Shown here piece after piece: positions 8,898-17,387 of a stretch of 64,000 bases of DNA. The position numbers were made by a program, and so were the translations under genes. The stretch covers positions 62,001 through 126,000 of the forward strand of contig CATLLN010000001.1 in the NCBI GenBank assembly GCA_950022695.1, given 5' to 3'. Source of the stretch: an uncultured bacterium. GTDB taxonomy: Bacteria > Cyanobacteriota > Vampirovibrionia > Gastranaerophilales > Gastranaerophilaceae. Under the pieces are notes generated by a model, which saw only the letters and a list, made by a program, of their open reading frames with translations, was not told the DNA's origin and made no database searches. Every line of letters begins with the position of its first letter. Position 1 is the stretch's first letter.

Positions 8898-9710
8898 ATG
8901 GCAGGAATTTTAAATATACAATTAAAACCGACTCTTGGTGATAAGCAAATTAATCTTAAAAAAGTTGAGCATTTTATCAAAAAATATTCTGATAAAAAAC
9001 TTGATTTAGTAGTCTTGCCGGAATTTTTCTCAACAGGTGTTCATCACGAATTTTTTTTAAACGCGCCGGAAGATGAAAACGGGGGACAAACGATTGCTGC
9101 GGTTTGTGAATTGGCAAAAAAATATAATACCAATATTATTGCCGGAACTGTTATAGAAAAGTCAGGTGAAAAACTTTATAACACTTCATTTGCGATAAAT
9201 AGAAACGGTGAAATTATTGAAAAATATCGTAAAATTCACTTGTTTAATTATATGGGCGGAACAGAAGGCGATAGGATTACACCGGGTGAGAGGTATGTGG
9301 TTGCGCAGTTTGATTTTGCAAAAGTCGGAATGGCAATTTGTTTTGATATGAGATATCCTCAGCATTACCGTAAGCTTACACAAATGGGTGCAGAAATAAT
9401 TGTCTTGCCGACTGCGTGGATTGTGCCAAATGAGGTTTATCAAGATAAAGAAGCTTTAGCTTTTGCGCAGGATACCTGGATTGCAATGAATAAAACACGA
9501 GCTTATGATAATCTGGTTTATCTTGTCTCTTGTAATCAAACAGGTCAGGTAAATAATGAATTCGGCGGTATTGGAAATTCAGTAATTGTTGCGCCGACTT
9601 CTCAAATTCTTGCAATTGCAAAAGAAGATCAAACCGCGATTTTCGCAGATGTGGATTTAGAAATTGTAAAATACTATAAATCAATCTATCCAATTGCAAA
9701 TATTGACTAG
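8898..9710 (+). CDS. carbon-nitrogen (nitrilase superfamily) hydrolase
   Basis: Hydrolyses a nonpeptide C-N bond, probably an amide. The Glu-Lys-Cys triad is visible: VVLPEFFSTG (residue near 42), YRKIHLFNYMG (near 112) and MAICFDMRYPQHYR (near 148). The length of 270 aa is typical of the omega-amidase / carbamoyl-putrescine amidase size class; the exact substrate cannot be told. The ribosome site AAAGGAG precedes the ATG. It is a single gene divergent from bioB. Confidence 0.88.
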   Translation: MAGILNIQLKPTLGDKQINLKKVEHFIKKYSDKKLDLVVLPEFFSTGVHHEFFLNAPEDENGGQTIAAVCELAKKYNTNIIAGTVIEKSGEKLYNTSFAINRNGEIIEKYRKIHLFNYMGGTEGDRITPGERYVVAQFDFAKVGMAICFDMRYPQHYRKLTQMGAEIIVLPTAWIVPNEVYQDKEALAFAQDTWIAMNKTRAYDNLVYLVSCNQTGQVNNEFGGIGNSVIVAPTSQILAIAKEDQTAIFADVDLEIVKYYKSIYPIANID

Positions 9711-9721
9711 GGTTAAGGTAA

Positions 9722-9868
9722 ATGATATTAAAATGTACCGATTGTGGGTCTGCTCAAATATGGAGAGTATTGCTAATGTGTCTTGTGAAAGTTTTTTATT
9801 CTTGCAATTTTTACATTTATATCAAAAATAAGTATATGTTAAAGCTAAGTTGTAAATTTTTACCATGA
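9722..9868 (+). CDS. possible 48-residue CxxC peptide or gene remnant
   Basis: A short frame begins MILKCTDCGSAQIW, which resembles the first half of a zinc ribbon (KCxDCGS). It then turns into a non-zinc-like hydrophobic and basic tail. AAGG precedes the ATG, 11 bases after the hydrolase stop. The missing second CxxC suggests a decayed zinc-ribbon gene. Low confidence that it is translated. Confidence 0.3.
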   Translation: MILKCTDCGSAQIWRVLLMCLVKVFYSCNFYIYIKNKYMLKLSCKFLP

Positions 9869-9904
9869 AAAAACGGCGCGGATACAAAATTGTATCTGCG
9901 CCGT
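9867..9904 (-). terminator. terminator of the rpsF-ssb-rpsR operon
   Basis: Inverted repeat ACGGCGCGGATACA / TGTATCTGCGCCGT with a four-base loop. On the minus strand it is followed by six T residues, so it ends transcripts that come from rpsR. Confidence 0.85.
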
Positions 9905-9922
9905 CTGAATTGTTTTTAATTA

Positions 9923-10150
9923 TTAGTCAAAAACGTAGCTGATAATTGCAGCTTCTCTAGCTTTTTTAATTGCTTTAGCAATCATTCTTTGGTGAGCTGC
10001 ACAGTTGCCTGTGATTCTGCGCGGAATGATTTTTCCTGCTTCTGTTAAGTATCTTTTTAACTTAGCAGCATCTTTGTAGTCGATAGATTCAACTTTGTCA
10101 GCACATAGACTGCAATTTTTGCGTTTTTTCTTATCTTCTTGTCTTGCCAT
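9923..10150 (-). CDS. rpsR: 30S ribosomal protein S18
   Basis: 75 aa, with the S18 core DYKDAAKLKRYLTEAGKIIPRRITG and KAIKKAREAAIISY. The N-terminus carries CSLC and a later C (NCAAH), the zinc-ribbon (C+) form of S18. It is last in the rpsF-ssb-rpsR operon and is preceded by a 172-base spacer that holds a structured repeat. Confidence 0.97.
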   Translation of the reverse strand: MARQEDKKKRKNCSLCADKVESIDYKDAAKLKRYLTEAGKIIPRRITGNCAAHQRMIAKAIKKAREAAIISYVFD

Positions 10151-10211
10151 TTTTCTAATTTGCCTTTCTAGCCTTATGTTTTACTGTTAATTTCTTTTTG
10201 ATTTCGAGGAC

Positions 10212-10314
10212 TTTTCCGCCTGTGCAATCAGAGATTGCTTCGCTCATTTACATTCGCAACGGCGGTCATATAATGTTCATCCCTGCTCGCCACACACCGG
10301 ACTCACACCGGCTT
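10212..10314 (-). repeat. structured element, copy 1 (before rpsR)
   Basis: On the minus strand the order is: hairpin CCGG-tgtgagt-CCGG (10312-10297), the conserved block GAGCAGGGATGAACATTATAT, an outer arm CCGCC, a hairpin CAATC-TCT-GATTG (10237-10225) and a closing arm GGCGG. The same order is found at 24.4-24.5 kb on the plus strand with compensating base changes. It lies in sense orientation about 60 bases before rpsR. Confidence 0.6.
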
Positions 10315-10322
10315 ACGGCTTT

Positions 10323-10733
10323 TTAAAACGGAACTTCTTCGTCATCCATTAACACATCGGTGTTAGCTTCAGGTGATGATTCCATTTCACCAAATGTTAG
10401 GATATCGCCATCATCATTTGAAGATGATGATGATGAATTTCCGCCCATTAGCTCAATAGTAGAGGCTTCAATTTCAAAAACTTTCTTTTCTGTACCATCG
10501 TCCATTTTGCTGATTCCGTTTTGTAAACGTCCTTCAACTAATACTTTTTGGTTTTTTGAAAGTCCTGACACAACTTCTTCTAAAGCTTGTCTTTTTGAAA
10601 TTACTCTAACAAGGGTTTCTTCTTGAGTTCCAACGTTCATTACGAATGATGAAACTGCAACATTGTTTGCTGTAAACCCTGTTTTAGGTGTTTTATAAAC
10701 TATACCTGTTACTACTGCTTTTGCTAATGTCAT
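10323..10733 (-). CDS. ssb: single-stranded DNA-binding protein
   Basis: A 136-residue OB-fold protein. The N-terminal part matches SSB (KAVVTGIVYKTPKTGFTANN, SFVMNV) and QKVLVEGRLQNG lies in the core. A flexible Ser/Asp-rich linker (SSSSSSNDDGD) follows, then the acidic tip DDEEVPF, the usual partner-binding tail. The N-terminal half is shorter and more divergent than E. coli SSB. It is the middle gene between rpsF and rpsR, the classic arrangement. Confidence 0.93.
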   Translation of the reverse strand: MTLAKAVVTGIVYKTPKTGFTANNVAVSSFVMNVGTQEETLVRVISKRQALEEVVSGLSKNQKVLVEGRLQNGISKMDDGTEKKVFEIEASTIELMGGNSSSSSSNDDGDILTFGEMESSPEANTDVLMDDEEVPF

Positions 10734-10760
10734 TATTTTTCCTTCTTGATTTAATATGTC

Positions 10761-10781
10761 ACCCTGAACGTGATTCAGGGT
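10761..10781. repeat. REP-like palindrome between rpsF and ssb
   Basis: Perfect 8-bp inverted repeat ACCCTGAA / TTCAGGGT with a five-base loop. The core resembles a palindrome (CACCCTGAA...TTCAGGGTC) that recurs between genes in many unrelated bacteria. It has no T-run, so a terminator role is unlikely. Confidence 0.6.
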
Positions 10782-10801
10782 CTATAATTTATTGGCTTTT
10801 A

Positions 10802-11101
10802 TTAAGCCATAGCTTTTGCTGAAACTTCCATAAACATTGTTCTTAAGATGTTGTCGTTTAATCTTAATTGTCTTTTGAATTCAGCGATTTTTTCAGCAGG
10901 AATAGATAAAACTGTTGTAGCAAAGAAACCGTCTCTGAAGTTTTGGATTTCATAAGCTAATTTTTTTCTGCCGCCTTTATCTGTAGAAACAACGTTTCCG
11001 CCGAATTCAGTAATAACTGAGTTGATTTTTTCAATAACTTTATCAACTTCTTCAGCATCTAAGTTTGGTTTGAATATAGTCATTAATTCATAAGTTTTCA
11101 T
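10802..11101 (-). CDS. rpsF: 30S ribosomal protein S6
   Basis: 99 aa beginning MKTYELMTIFKPNLDAEEVD. The family motifs GRKKLAYEI and DGFFATTVLSIPAEKI are present, and NDNILRTMF lies near the end. It is the first gene of the rpsF-ssb-rpsR operon, with an AAAGGAG ribosome site. Confidence 0.97.
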   Translation of the reverse strand: MKTYELMTIFKPNLDAEEVDKVIEKINSVITEFGGNVVSTDKGGRKKLAYEIQNFRDGFFATTVLSIPAEKIAEFKRQLRLNDNILRTMFMEVSAKAMA

Positions 11102-11166
11102 TTAAATTTTCTCCTTTTACTATTTTTCTAGTGTATGGTTAAATCTTACCATGAAAAAAGAAATTT

Positions 11167-12003
11167 TTACAACATGTACTGTGCATCGAAGCTGTATTCA
11201 GCCGGTCCGATTAAGAAAATATCTTTGTTTGGATTTTCCTGATTCCCGCTCCATTCAACGTTTACAGACCCGCCTAAGAGGTTAACTTTTACGTTTTGTT
11301 CTGTTAAGTTATTTAAAACACAGGCAACGACACTTGCACAAGCTCCTGTTCCGCAGGCAAGAGTTATTCCGCATCCGCGCTCGTATACTCTCATATCTAT
11401 TTCATTGCGAGAAAGGATTTTAACAAATTCAGTGTTGGTTTTTTCAGGGAAGTATGGGTGTTTTTCCATATCAGGTCCGTAATTCTGAGCTAGATGCATC
11501 GGATCTTCCTGTGTAAATATTATACAGTGCGGATTTCCCATTGATACCGGTGTTAAATCAAATTTTTTGTCGCGGATTTGAACAGTTCGCTCTCCTTTGA
11601 ATGGGATTTTAGCATCTTCAAGAATTGGTGTTCCCATATTAACTTTTACAGTGCCATTATCTTGAATCTCAGGTTTTATTACGCCGGCGAGTGTTTTTAC
11701 ACTGAATTGTTTTTTATCAACAAGTTTTTTGTCATAAACGTATTTTGCAAAACATCTCATGCCGTTTCCGCACATTTGAGCGGTCGAACCGTCAGAATTA
11801 TAAAAATACCACGCGATATCTGTTTCATCATTTGGTTTTGTATCAGGAATAATCATTCCGTCTGCGCCGATTCCAAAATGTCTGTCGCAAAGTTTTACGG
11901 CTAAATCGCTCATTGTCATATTTGTTTTTTCGTATTCTGAATAATCAAGTACTACAAAATCATTACCGCAGCCTTGCATTTTTGTTATGTTAATTGTTGT
12001 CAT
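11167..12003 (-). CDS. dapF: diaminopimelate epimerase
   Basis: Converts LL- to meso-diaminopimelate for lysine and peptidoglycan. Both catalytic cysteines are present: AQMCGNGMRCFAKY near residue 78 and LACGTGACASVVA near residue 220. The N-terminal KMQGCGNDFVVLD and the middle GNPHCIIF fit the family. 278 aa. AGAGGTGA precedes the ATG, and an extended -10 box lies just upstream (12030-12022). Confidence 0.97.
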   Translation of the reverse strand: MTTINITKMQGCGNDFVVLDYSEYEKTNMTMSDLAVKLCDRHFGIGADGMIIPDTKPNDETDIAWYFYNSDGSTAQMCGNGMRCFAKYVYDKKLVDKKQFSVKTLAGVIKPEIQDNGTVKVNMGTPILEDAKIPFKGERTVQIRDKKFDLTPVSMGNPHCIIFTQEDPMHLAQNYGPDMEKHPYFPEKTNTEFVKILSRNEIDMRVYERGCGITLACGTGACASVVACVLNNLTEQNVKVNLLGGSVNVEWSGNQENPNKDIFLIGPAEYSFDAQYML

Positions 12004-12021
12004 AATTCACCTCTGGGGTAG

Positions 12022-12030
12022 ATTATAACA
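12022..12030 (-). promoter_or_regulatory. extended -10 promoter of dapF
   Basis: On the minus strand TG-T-TATAAT lies 18 bases before the dapF ATG, leaving a short leader that holds AGAGGTGA. Confidence 0.6.
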
Positions 12031-12035
12031 CAAAT

Positions 12036-12608
12036 TTAACTTTTATAATTCATTGGTTCGTAAACTTTTTGTTCTTGTTTTTCTTCATTTACAAGCGGTT
12101 TATCCCAATATTCGGCAGCTTTTTTACCGATTTTTTGTCCGACTGTTGAAGAACCTATTGAACCCGTAACAAATACAATACCTTTAATTATCGGAATCCA
12201 TTTTTTATTTACAGGTAATTTTTCTAAAATTTTATCAAGATGTTTTTTCATCAAGCCTTCGCCAAGAAACATACCGGCTAAACATCCAGATTCAGTGATT
12301 ATAGTATTTTTTCTTTCTCCTTTATCAGCTAATACTACTTTTAGACCGCTTGATGCGACAATTAAAGGGTTAATATTATCGCTTGCGAATTTAACAACTT
12401 TGCCTAATTTACTTACCACTTTATCGCTTTTTGCTATATCTAAACCTTGACTCAAAGCTTTTGAAATCGGATTATTCATTTGTGCGGCAGCTTTTACGGC
12501 AGCAGCACCTTGTCCGACAGTAACAGGTAATCTCCCGATGTCTCCGGAAGTGGTTTTATCTGCATTTCTCACAGAAAATAAAGCTGTTGCTACATTACTG
12601 TATGCCAT
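12036..12608 (-). CDS. uncharacterised protein, 190 aa
   Basis: Not recognised. The protein begins MAYSNVATALFSVRNADKTT. Gly/Ala-rich helical stretches follow (AAVKAAAQMNNPISKALSQG, IIKGIVFVTGSIGSSTVGQK) that could be weakly membrane-associated, and there is a charged C-terminus with a QEQK stretch. There is no signal peptide. Its promoter region shares a run of identical bases with that of the unknown gene at 27281 (see 12638-12659). Confidence 0.7.
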   Translation of the reverse strand: MAYSNVATALFSVRNADKTTSGDIGRLPVTVGQGAAAVKAAAQMNNPISKALSQGLDIAKSDKVVSKLGKVVKFASDNINPLIVASSGLKVVLADKGERKNTIITESGCLAGMFLGEGLMKKHLDKILEKLPVNKKWIPIIKGIVFVTGSIGSSTVGQKIGKKAAEYWDKPLVNEEKQEQKVYEPMNYKS

Positions 12609-12637
12609 AAAACAATATACCTTTTCACACTATAACC

Positions 12638-12659
12638 TACATTTATATAAAGTATTTTT
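12638..12659 (-). promoter_or_regulatory. 22-base block shared with the promoter at 27226-27247
   Basis: The minus-strand block contains ACTTTATATAAATG and is identical over 22 bases to the block upstream of the unknown gene at 27281. It probably includes a -10 box (TATAAA), with TTTACA 16 bases upstream in this copy. Both copies continue with a GGTT-TAG stretch. Confidence 0.5.
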
Positions 12660-12700
12660 CTTGTGTAAAATTGCAAAAGGTAATAAAAAGTTTACAATTT

Positions 12701-13693
12701 TTAATCTTTTTCACAAACTGTTTTAGCAACTTGTTCTGCAGTAATTTTCAGACAGTCTAATTTATCGCAGGTAGTTTGTCGCCTTGCCCAAAGACAAGGT
12801 TTGAGTTTGCAATTGTCATTTGCCATAATTGGTGTAACATTTTCACATTTCGGGATAAGTGCGTTTACATCTGTTGGACCGAAAATTACATAAGTTTTTA
12901 CTCCTAATGCAACTGCCGCATGTAATGGGGCTGAATCAGAACATAAAAACTTATCGGCTGATGAAACCAGTTCTGCCAGTTCTTTTAGATTTTTTGTTGT
13001 ATCGTAAAGGTTTTCAAAATTTTGGGTACGAACTGTTTTTAAAATTGTTTCAATACATTCTTTATCATCAGGTCCGCCGACAAGCATTACTTTTTTACCC
13101 TCTGAAACAAGTAAATCAATTACATTTGCCCAAGTCTCCGGAGTAATGGTTTTAATACATTTTTTTTGAACGCTTAATTTACTGACTCCGGGATGGATTA
13201 GAACTGAATTAGCGATTTTTTCTTTTTTATCAATATTTATTTCGGGAAGTTCGGTGTTATGCTTTGTAAGCGGGCGAATTAAATCATGATACATTTTGCA
13301 GGCATACTGATTTTTATTAAGAGGTACGGCATATGTTAAAAGTTTTTGGCTTAATGAGCCTGTATTATAGCCGCAGCGTGTTTTTATGCCTGTTAAAAAC
13401 AGTAAAATACTTATAAGTTTATTTCCGCCTGATGAAACTACGATATCATACTTCCCTTTTTGTGCTTTGAATAAAAGTTTAAGCATTTCAAGGTATTTAT
13501 TTTTTCCTTTGACATCAATTAGTATAAAATTATCTATTTTGTCTGTTAAATCTTTAACACCTTTGCTTCGTGGTTCTAAGGCAAGTGTAATTTCGGAATC
13601 TGGGAATTCTTTTTTTAAAGATATAAGAGTCGGGAGGAAAAATATTTCATCCCCGATACCGCCAAAATTTATTGCAAGAATTCTTTTTCTCAT
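12701..13693 (-). CDS. glycosyltransferase family 9 (heptosyltransferase-like)
   Basis: Probably adds a sugar to lipopolysaccharide core. The GT9 marks are ILAINFGGIGDEIFFLPTLISLK at the N-terminus, VLIHPGVS near residue 180, and the donor-site region VMLVGGPDDKE and CSDSAPLHAAVALGVKTYVIFGPTD in the C-terminal half. 330 aa. It lies seven bases after the PBP1A gene and is probably cotranscribed. The donor sugar cannot be told. Confidence 0.85.
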   Translation of the reverse strand: MRKRILAINFGGIGDEIFFLPTLISLKKEFPDSEITLALEPRSKGVKDLTDKIDNFILIDVKGKNKYLEMLKLLFKAQKGKYDIVVSSGGNKLISILLFLTGIKTRCGYNTGSLSQKLLTYAVPLNKNQYACKMYHDLIRPLTKHNTELPEINIDKKEKIANSVLIHPGVSKLSVQKKCIKTITPETWANVIDLLVSEGKKVMLVGGPDDKECIETILKTVRTQNFENLYDTTKNLKELAELVSSADKFLCSDSAPLHAAVALGVKTYVIFGPTDVNALIPKCENVTPIMANDNCKLKPCLWARRQTTCDKLDCLKITAEQVAKTVCEKD

Positions 13694-13700
13694 TTGAAAC

Positions 13701-15854
13701 TTACCTCAAACTTTCCGGAACAGCCATAGGTATTGGTGTAATTTTGTTAGCGGGTTTAGCAGGAACCGGTGCAGCCGGTGTTGCCGGTTTGTTTTCGGCA
13801 GGAGCTGTGGTTTCTTTTGGTTGAGCAGAGACTGGAGTTTCTTCCTGTTTTACAGGCTCTTCTGCTGCCGGTTCCGGTTGAACTGTTTCTTTACCTTCAT
13901 TAGATGGATTTTCTTCATCTCCTATGACTTTTGCATTACCGTAACCACTGCTGTAATTTTCAAGTTCAATTTCAGGATAATCGAAATCTTTTGAACCAAG
14001 ATCACGAGTTGCAACTGTCATAACTTCTTTCCAGATTTTAGCAGGAAGTGTTCCGCCGTAAAGTCCGTTTATACGTTTATTATTATCATCGCCAACCCAT
14101 ACACCTGTTACAATATCAGGTGTGTAGCCTACAAAGTAAGCGTCTTTATAGTCATCTGTAGTACCTGTTTTACCTGCAGCTGGTTTACCGATATTTGCGC
14201 CTGTACCTGTACCTGAGAGGATTACTGTTTTCATCATTGCAGTCATTTCAGCGGCAGTTTTTAAGCTTAATTGATGTGAAGATTTAGTTTTGCCGGCTCT
14301 GTATAAAACTCTTCCGCGTGAATCTTCAATTCGTTCGATTGCATAAGGCTGTACTACATAACCTCCGTTTGCAAAGGCACCGAAAGCTCTTACAAATTCG
14401 AACATTTTAACACCGTTAGAGCCTAAAGATATTGTATAATCGTATTCAAGCGGAGTTGATATTCCTAAAACTTTTGCAAGTTGTATTACAGAGCGAATTC
14501 CGACTTCTTGAATTATTCTTGCCGCACATACGTTTGATGATATCATTAGTGCTTTATAAACAGGGATTTTTCCTCTGTATTTGTGGCTTGAGTTGTGTGG
14601 TGACCAGTTTCCTATTGTAATAGGGCTGTCATCTACTAAATCATTTGGTGAAATACCTTTTTCCATAGCCGCAGCGTAAAGAATAGGTTTAAATGCAGAA
14701 CCCGGCGGTCTTATTGCCTGAGTAACACGGTCAAACTGGCTTTCTCCATAGTTTTTACCGCCTGCATATACTAAAATTCTGCCATCAATAGGACTGAACG
14801 AAAATACTGCAGCTTGTTGTGAAGCATTTGTTAAACCCCAGGATTTCATGTTTTTAATTATGGATTCATTTGCGGTATCTTGAGCTTTTGAGTCAAGTGT
14901 TGTTATAACTTTATAACCGCCGTGAATAATATCTGTTTCTGTAAAGCCCAGTTTTTCCATTTCTTTAATAACATAATCACTAAAGTATGGAGCTCTGTTT
15001 GTAGTATATATTTGAGGAACTGTACTTAATTTTAAATCAGCTTGAATAGCTTTTTCATAATCTTCTTTTGAAATATACTTCATTGTAAGCATTCTTTTCA
15101 AAACCTGATTCCGTCTTTGAACAGCTAAATCTTTGCTGTTGTAAGGGTTATATACAGACGGAGCTTGCGGCAAACCTGCGATTAAAGCAAGTTCTGGAAG
15201 TGTTAACTGGTTAAGCTTTTTATTAAAATATATTTTAGCAGCTGCAGAAACACCATATGCTCCGGCGCCAAGGTATACATTATTTAAGTACATTTCTAAG
15301 ATTTGATCTTTAGAAATTGTTTTTTCAATTCTTGCAGAAACCTCAAGTTCTTTAATTTTTCTGGTTATAGTTCTTTCATTAGACAGGAATAAAATCCTTG
15401 CTAACTGTTGTGTTAGAGTACTTGCACCTTGAACGGCTCTGCGTGCTACAACGTTTTGGATAGAAGATCTTATAATACCGATAATATCATATCCGTTGTG
15501 GCGGTAAAAGTTTTTATCTTCTGTTGCGATAAGTGCGTTTTTAAGTTCTTCGGGAACATCTTTTAAATCTACTCTGTCATAAGTGTAAGCAGTAAATGTT
15601 TTTATAACTTCACCATCTTGAGAGTAGAATTTTGTTACAATATTAGGTTTGTAATCTTCCAGGTTTTCGATTGGTGGCAGCGATGACAAATATAGGTTTA
15701 ATGCCACAAAACCTGCAAGCATAAATGCGGTCATTGTTAGTACAAATAATTTTAAATTTGCGAAAAATTTATTTTCTTTTTTTCTGGAAACATTTTCTCG
15801 TGCAATATCTTTTGCGGCTCTCTGCCTTTTGTATCTATCGTAAGAACTTGACAT
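13701..15854 (-). CDS. class A penicillin-binding protein 1A
   Basis: Bifunctional peptidoglycan glycosyltransferase and transpeptidase. The order is a basic cytoplasmic tail, a membrane segment (about residues 36-60), a GT51 domain with EDKNFYRHNGYD and QGASTLTQQLAR, then a transpeptidase domain with SAFK (near residue 390), SSN (MISSNVCA) and AGKTGTTDDYKDAYFVGYT. The C-terminal 80 residues are Pro/Ala/Glu-rich and look disordered. The ATG at 15854 has GGGAGAG eight bases upstream and is preferred to the TTG at 15872. 717 aa. Confidence 0.95.
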   Translation of the reverse strand: MSSSYDRYKRQRAAKDIARENVSRKKENKFFANLKLFVLTMTAFMLAGFVALNLYLSSLPPIENLEDYKPNIVTKFYSQDGEVIKTFTAYTYDRVDLKDVPEELKNALIATEDKNFYRHNGYDIIGIIRSSIQNVVARRAVQGASTLTQQLARILFLSNERTITRKIKELEVSARIEKTISKDQILEMYLNNVYLGAGAYGVSAAAKIYFNKKLNQLTLPELALIAGLPQAPSVYNPYNSKDLAVQRRNQVLKRMLTMKYISKEDYEKAIQADLKLSTVPQIYTTNRAPYFSDYVIKEMEKLGFTETDIIHGGYKVITTLDSKAQDTANESIIKNMKSWGLTNASQQAAVFSFSPIDGRILVYAGGKNYGESQFDRVTQAIRPPGSAFKPILYAAAMEKGISPNDLVDDSPITIGNWSPHNSSHKYRGKIPVYKALMISSNVCAARIIQEVGIRSVIQLAKVLGISTPLEYDYTISLGSNGVKMFEFVRAFGAFANGGYVVQPYAIERIEDSRGRVLYRAGKTKSSHQLSLKTAAEMTAMMKTVILSGTGTGANIGKPAAGKTGTTDDYKDAYFVGYTPDIVTGVWVGDDNNKRINGLYGGTLPAKIWKEVMTVATRDLGSKDFDYPEIELENYSSGYGNAKVIGDEENPSNEGKETVQPEPAAEEPVKQEETPVSAQPKETTAPAENKPATPAAPVPAKPANKITPIPMAVPESLR

Positions 15855-15930
15855 AGATTCTCTCCCTATCAATTAAACTATTATATTATATCACTTAAAA
15901 ATATATATCAAGGGGGGTATAAAAGTTTTT

Positions 15931-16809
15931 TTAAATGTTAAGATCTTCATAACTGTTGGGGAAATCTATTTCTTTTAAAACCTTTTTGGCAAGAGTAATT
16001 ACGTGTTTTTTTTGTTTATTTATTTTTACCGAAAAAATATTTTGAGCAAAGTAACGTAAAATTATTTTTTTGTTTTGCTTAAATGTATTATTGGATAAGA
16101 AATATTTATATAAGTTTATAGTAATTTGGAATATATCATTTAATTTTTTTTCAACATTATCGGAACTTGTTACTATTGAATTTTCTCTTAATTGATAATG
16201 ATAAAGTGGTTGAGTAATAAGATAAATTTCTGAAATATTTGAAAAGATTTTCAAGTAAAATTCTGAATCTTCAAAGTAAAGACCTTCAGGGAATTTGATG
16301 TTTAAACTTTTTAATTTTGATAGTTTAAAGGCTTTATTCCAAGCATATGATGCAAAATTATTTATATTATCCGGAGTAAGATAGATTTTTGTACTTTCTT
16401 TTAAATTATCTGTTAAAAAATAAGTTTGTCCGGTTTTTTGGTTATAAATATACGAATTGAACCATACACTATCTGTTTTATTTTGTTCAAAAGCGATAAC
16501 TATTTGTTCCAGTAAATTATTTTCAATCCAATCGTCTGAGTCAATAAATAAAATATATTTCCCTGTTGCATTATCAATACCGGTATTTCTGGCAGCAGAT
16601 AATCCACGATTGTTTTCGTGTTTTATAATTTTAAAACGAGAATCTTTTTGCACAAATTCTTGTGTTATTTTTATTGAATTGTCAGTACCGCAATCGTCAA
16701 TGCACAACACTTCAAAATTTTTGAAATTTTGTGCAGTGATACTTTCCAAACATTTTTTTATGTATTTTTCAACATTATAAATTGGTAAAACTATTGATAC
16801 ATCAGGCAT
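15931..16809 (-). CDS. glycosyltransferase family 2
   Basis: GT-A fold transferase. The N-terminus is VSIVLPIYNVEKYIKKCLES, with IDDCGTDNS, GLSAARNTGI and the metal-binding FIDSDDW (near residue 93). 292 aa. It is the last gene of a three-gene operon with a prepilin and an unknown protein, only three bases after the latter, so pilin or surface glycosylation is a reasonable guess but not shown. Confidence 0.88.
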   Translation of the reverse strand: MPDVSIVLPIYNVEKYIKKCLESITAQNFKNFEVLCIDDCGTDNSIKITQEFVQKDSRFKIIKHENNRGLSAARNTGIDNATGKYILFIDSDDWIENNLLEQIVIAFEQNKTDSVWFNSYIYNQKTGQTYFLTDNLKESTKIYLTPDNINNFASYAWNKAFKLSKLKSLNIKFPEGLYFEDSEFYLKIFSNISEIYLITQPLYHYQLRENSIVTSSDNVEKKLNDIFQITINLYKYFLSNNTFKQNKKIILRYFAQNIFSVKINKQKKHVITLAKKVLKEIDFPNSYEDLNI

Positions 16810-16812
16810 ATA

Positions 16813-17385
16813 TTAAGTTTCCTCCAGATTTAGAGCTTTTTGAATACATAAAACTTGATTAAAAATATCTTGTTTCGCATTATATACGTCAGAAAATTGC
16901 CACCAAAAATCCTTATCGTTATACAAATGTATTTCAATATCTTTATATATGTCAAAACATTCTTGTACTTCGTGAAAAATTGCGAATTTAATATTTGCAA
17001 TATATTGTAAGTATTTGTAATCTTTGGAAAATTTGAACATTTGTTCATAAATATTTATTGCTTCTTCATATTTTTGTTCGTTTTTGAGCTGTTCAACATA
17101 TATTGAATATTTGTCAAATAAACTTTTAGTTAAATAAATAATATTTAACAGAGATTTGTATTTGTCTTCCAGTAAAGATAAATCATTTGTCTGATTAGTA
17201 AGAACCTTAATTGATTGTTCACTGCAAAGAGAAGGATTTTGTATTATATAATTTCTTATACTATTTCCTAAATTAATTATTTTACAGTATTCACATTCTA
17301 AATCATAAAAGTCATCAAATTTCTTTGACTCAATATTTTTTATAAGTAAATTAAAATTTTCTAGCTCTTTATTTATATCTAACAT
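16813..17385 (-). CDS. uncharacterised helical protein, 190 aa
   Basis: Not recognised. It is all-helical and Lys/Glu/Tyr-rich. The C-terminal half has a TPR-like pattern (YEEAINIYEQMFKFSKDYKYLQYIANI, then DIYKDIEIHLYND). It ends QKALNLEET. It starts two bases after the prepilin stop and ends three bases before the GT2 gene, so the three are probably coupled. Confidence 0.75.
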   Translation of the reverse strand: MLDINKELENFNLLIKNIESKKFDDFYDLECEYCKIINLGNSIRNYIIQNPSLCSEQSIKVLTNQTNDLSLLEDKYKSLLNIIYLTKSLFDKYSIYVEQLKNEQKYEEAINIYEQMFKFSKDYKYLQYIANIKFAIFHEVQECFDIYKDIEIHLYNDKDFWWQFSDVYNAKQDIFNQVLCIQKALNLEET

Positions 17386-17387
17386 AT

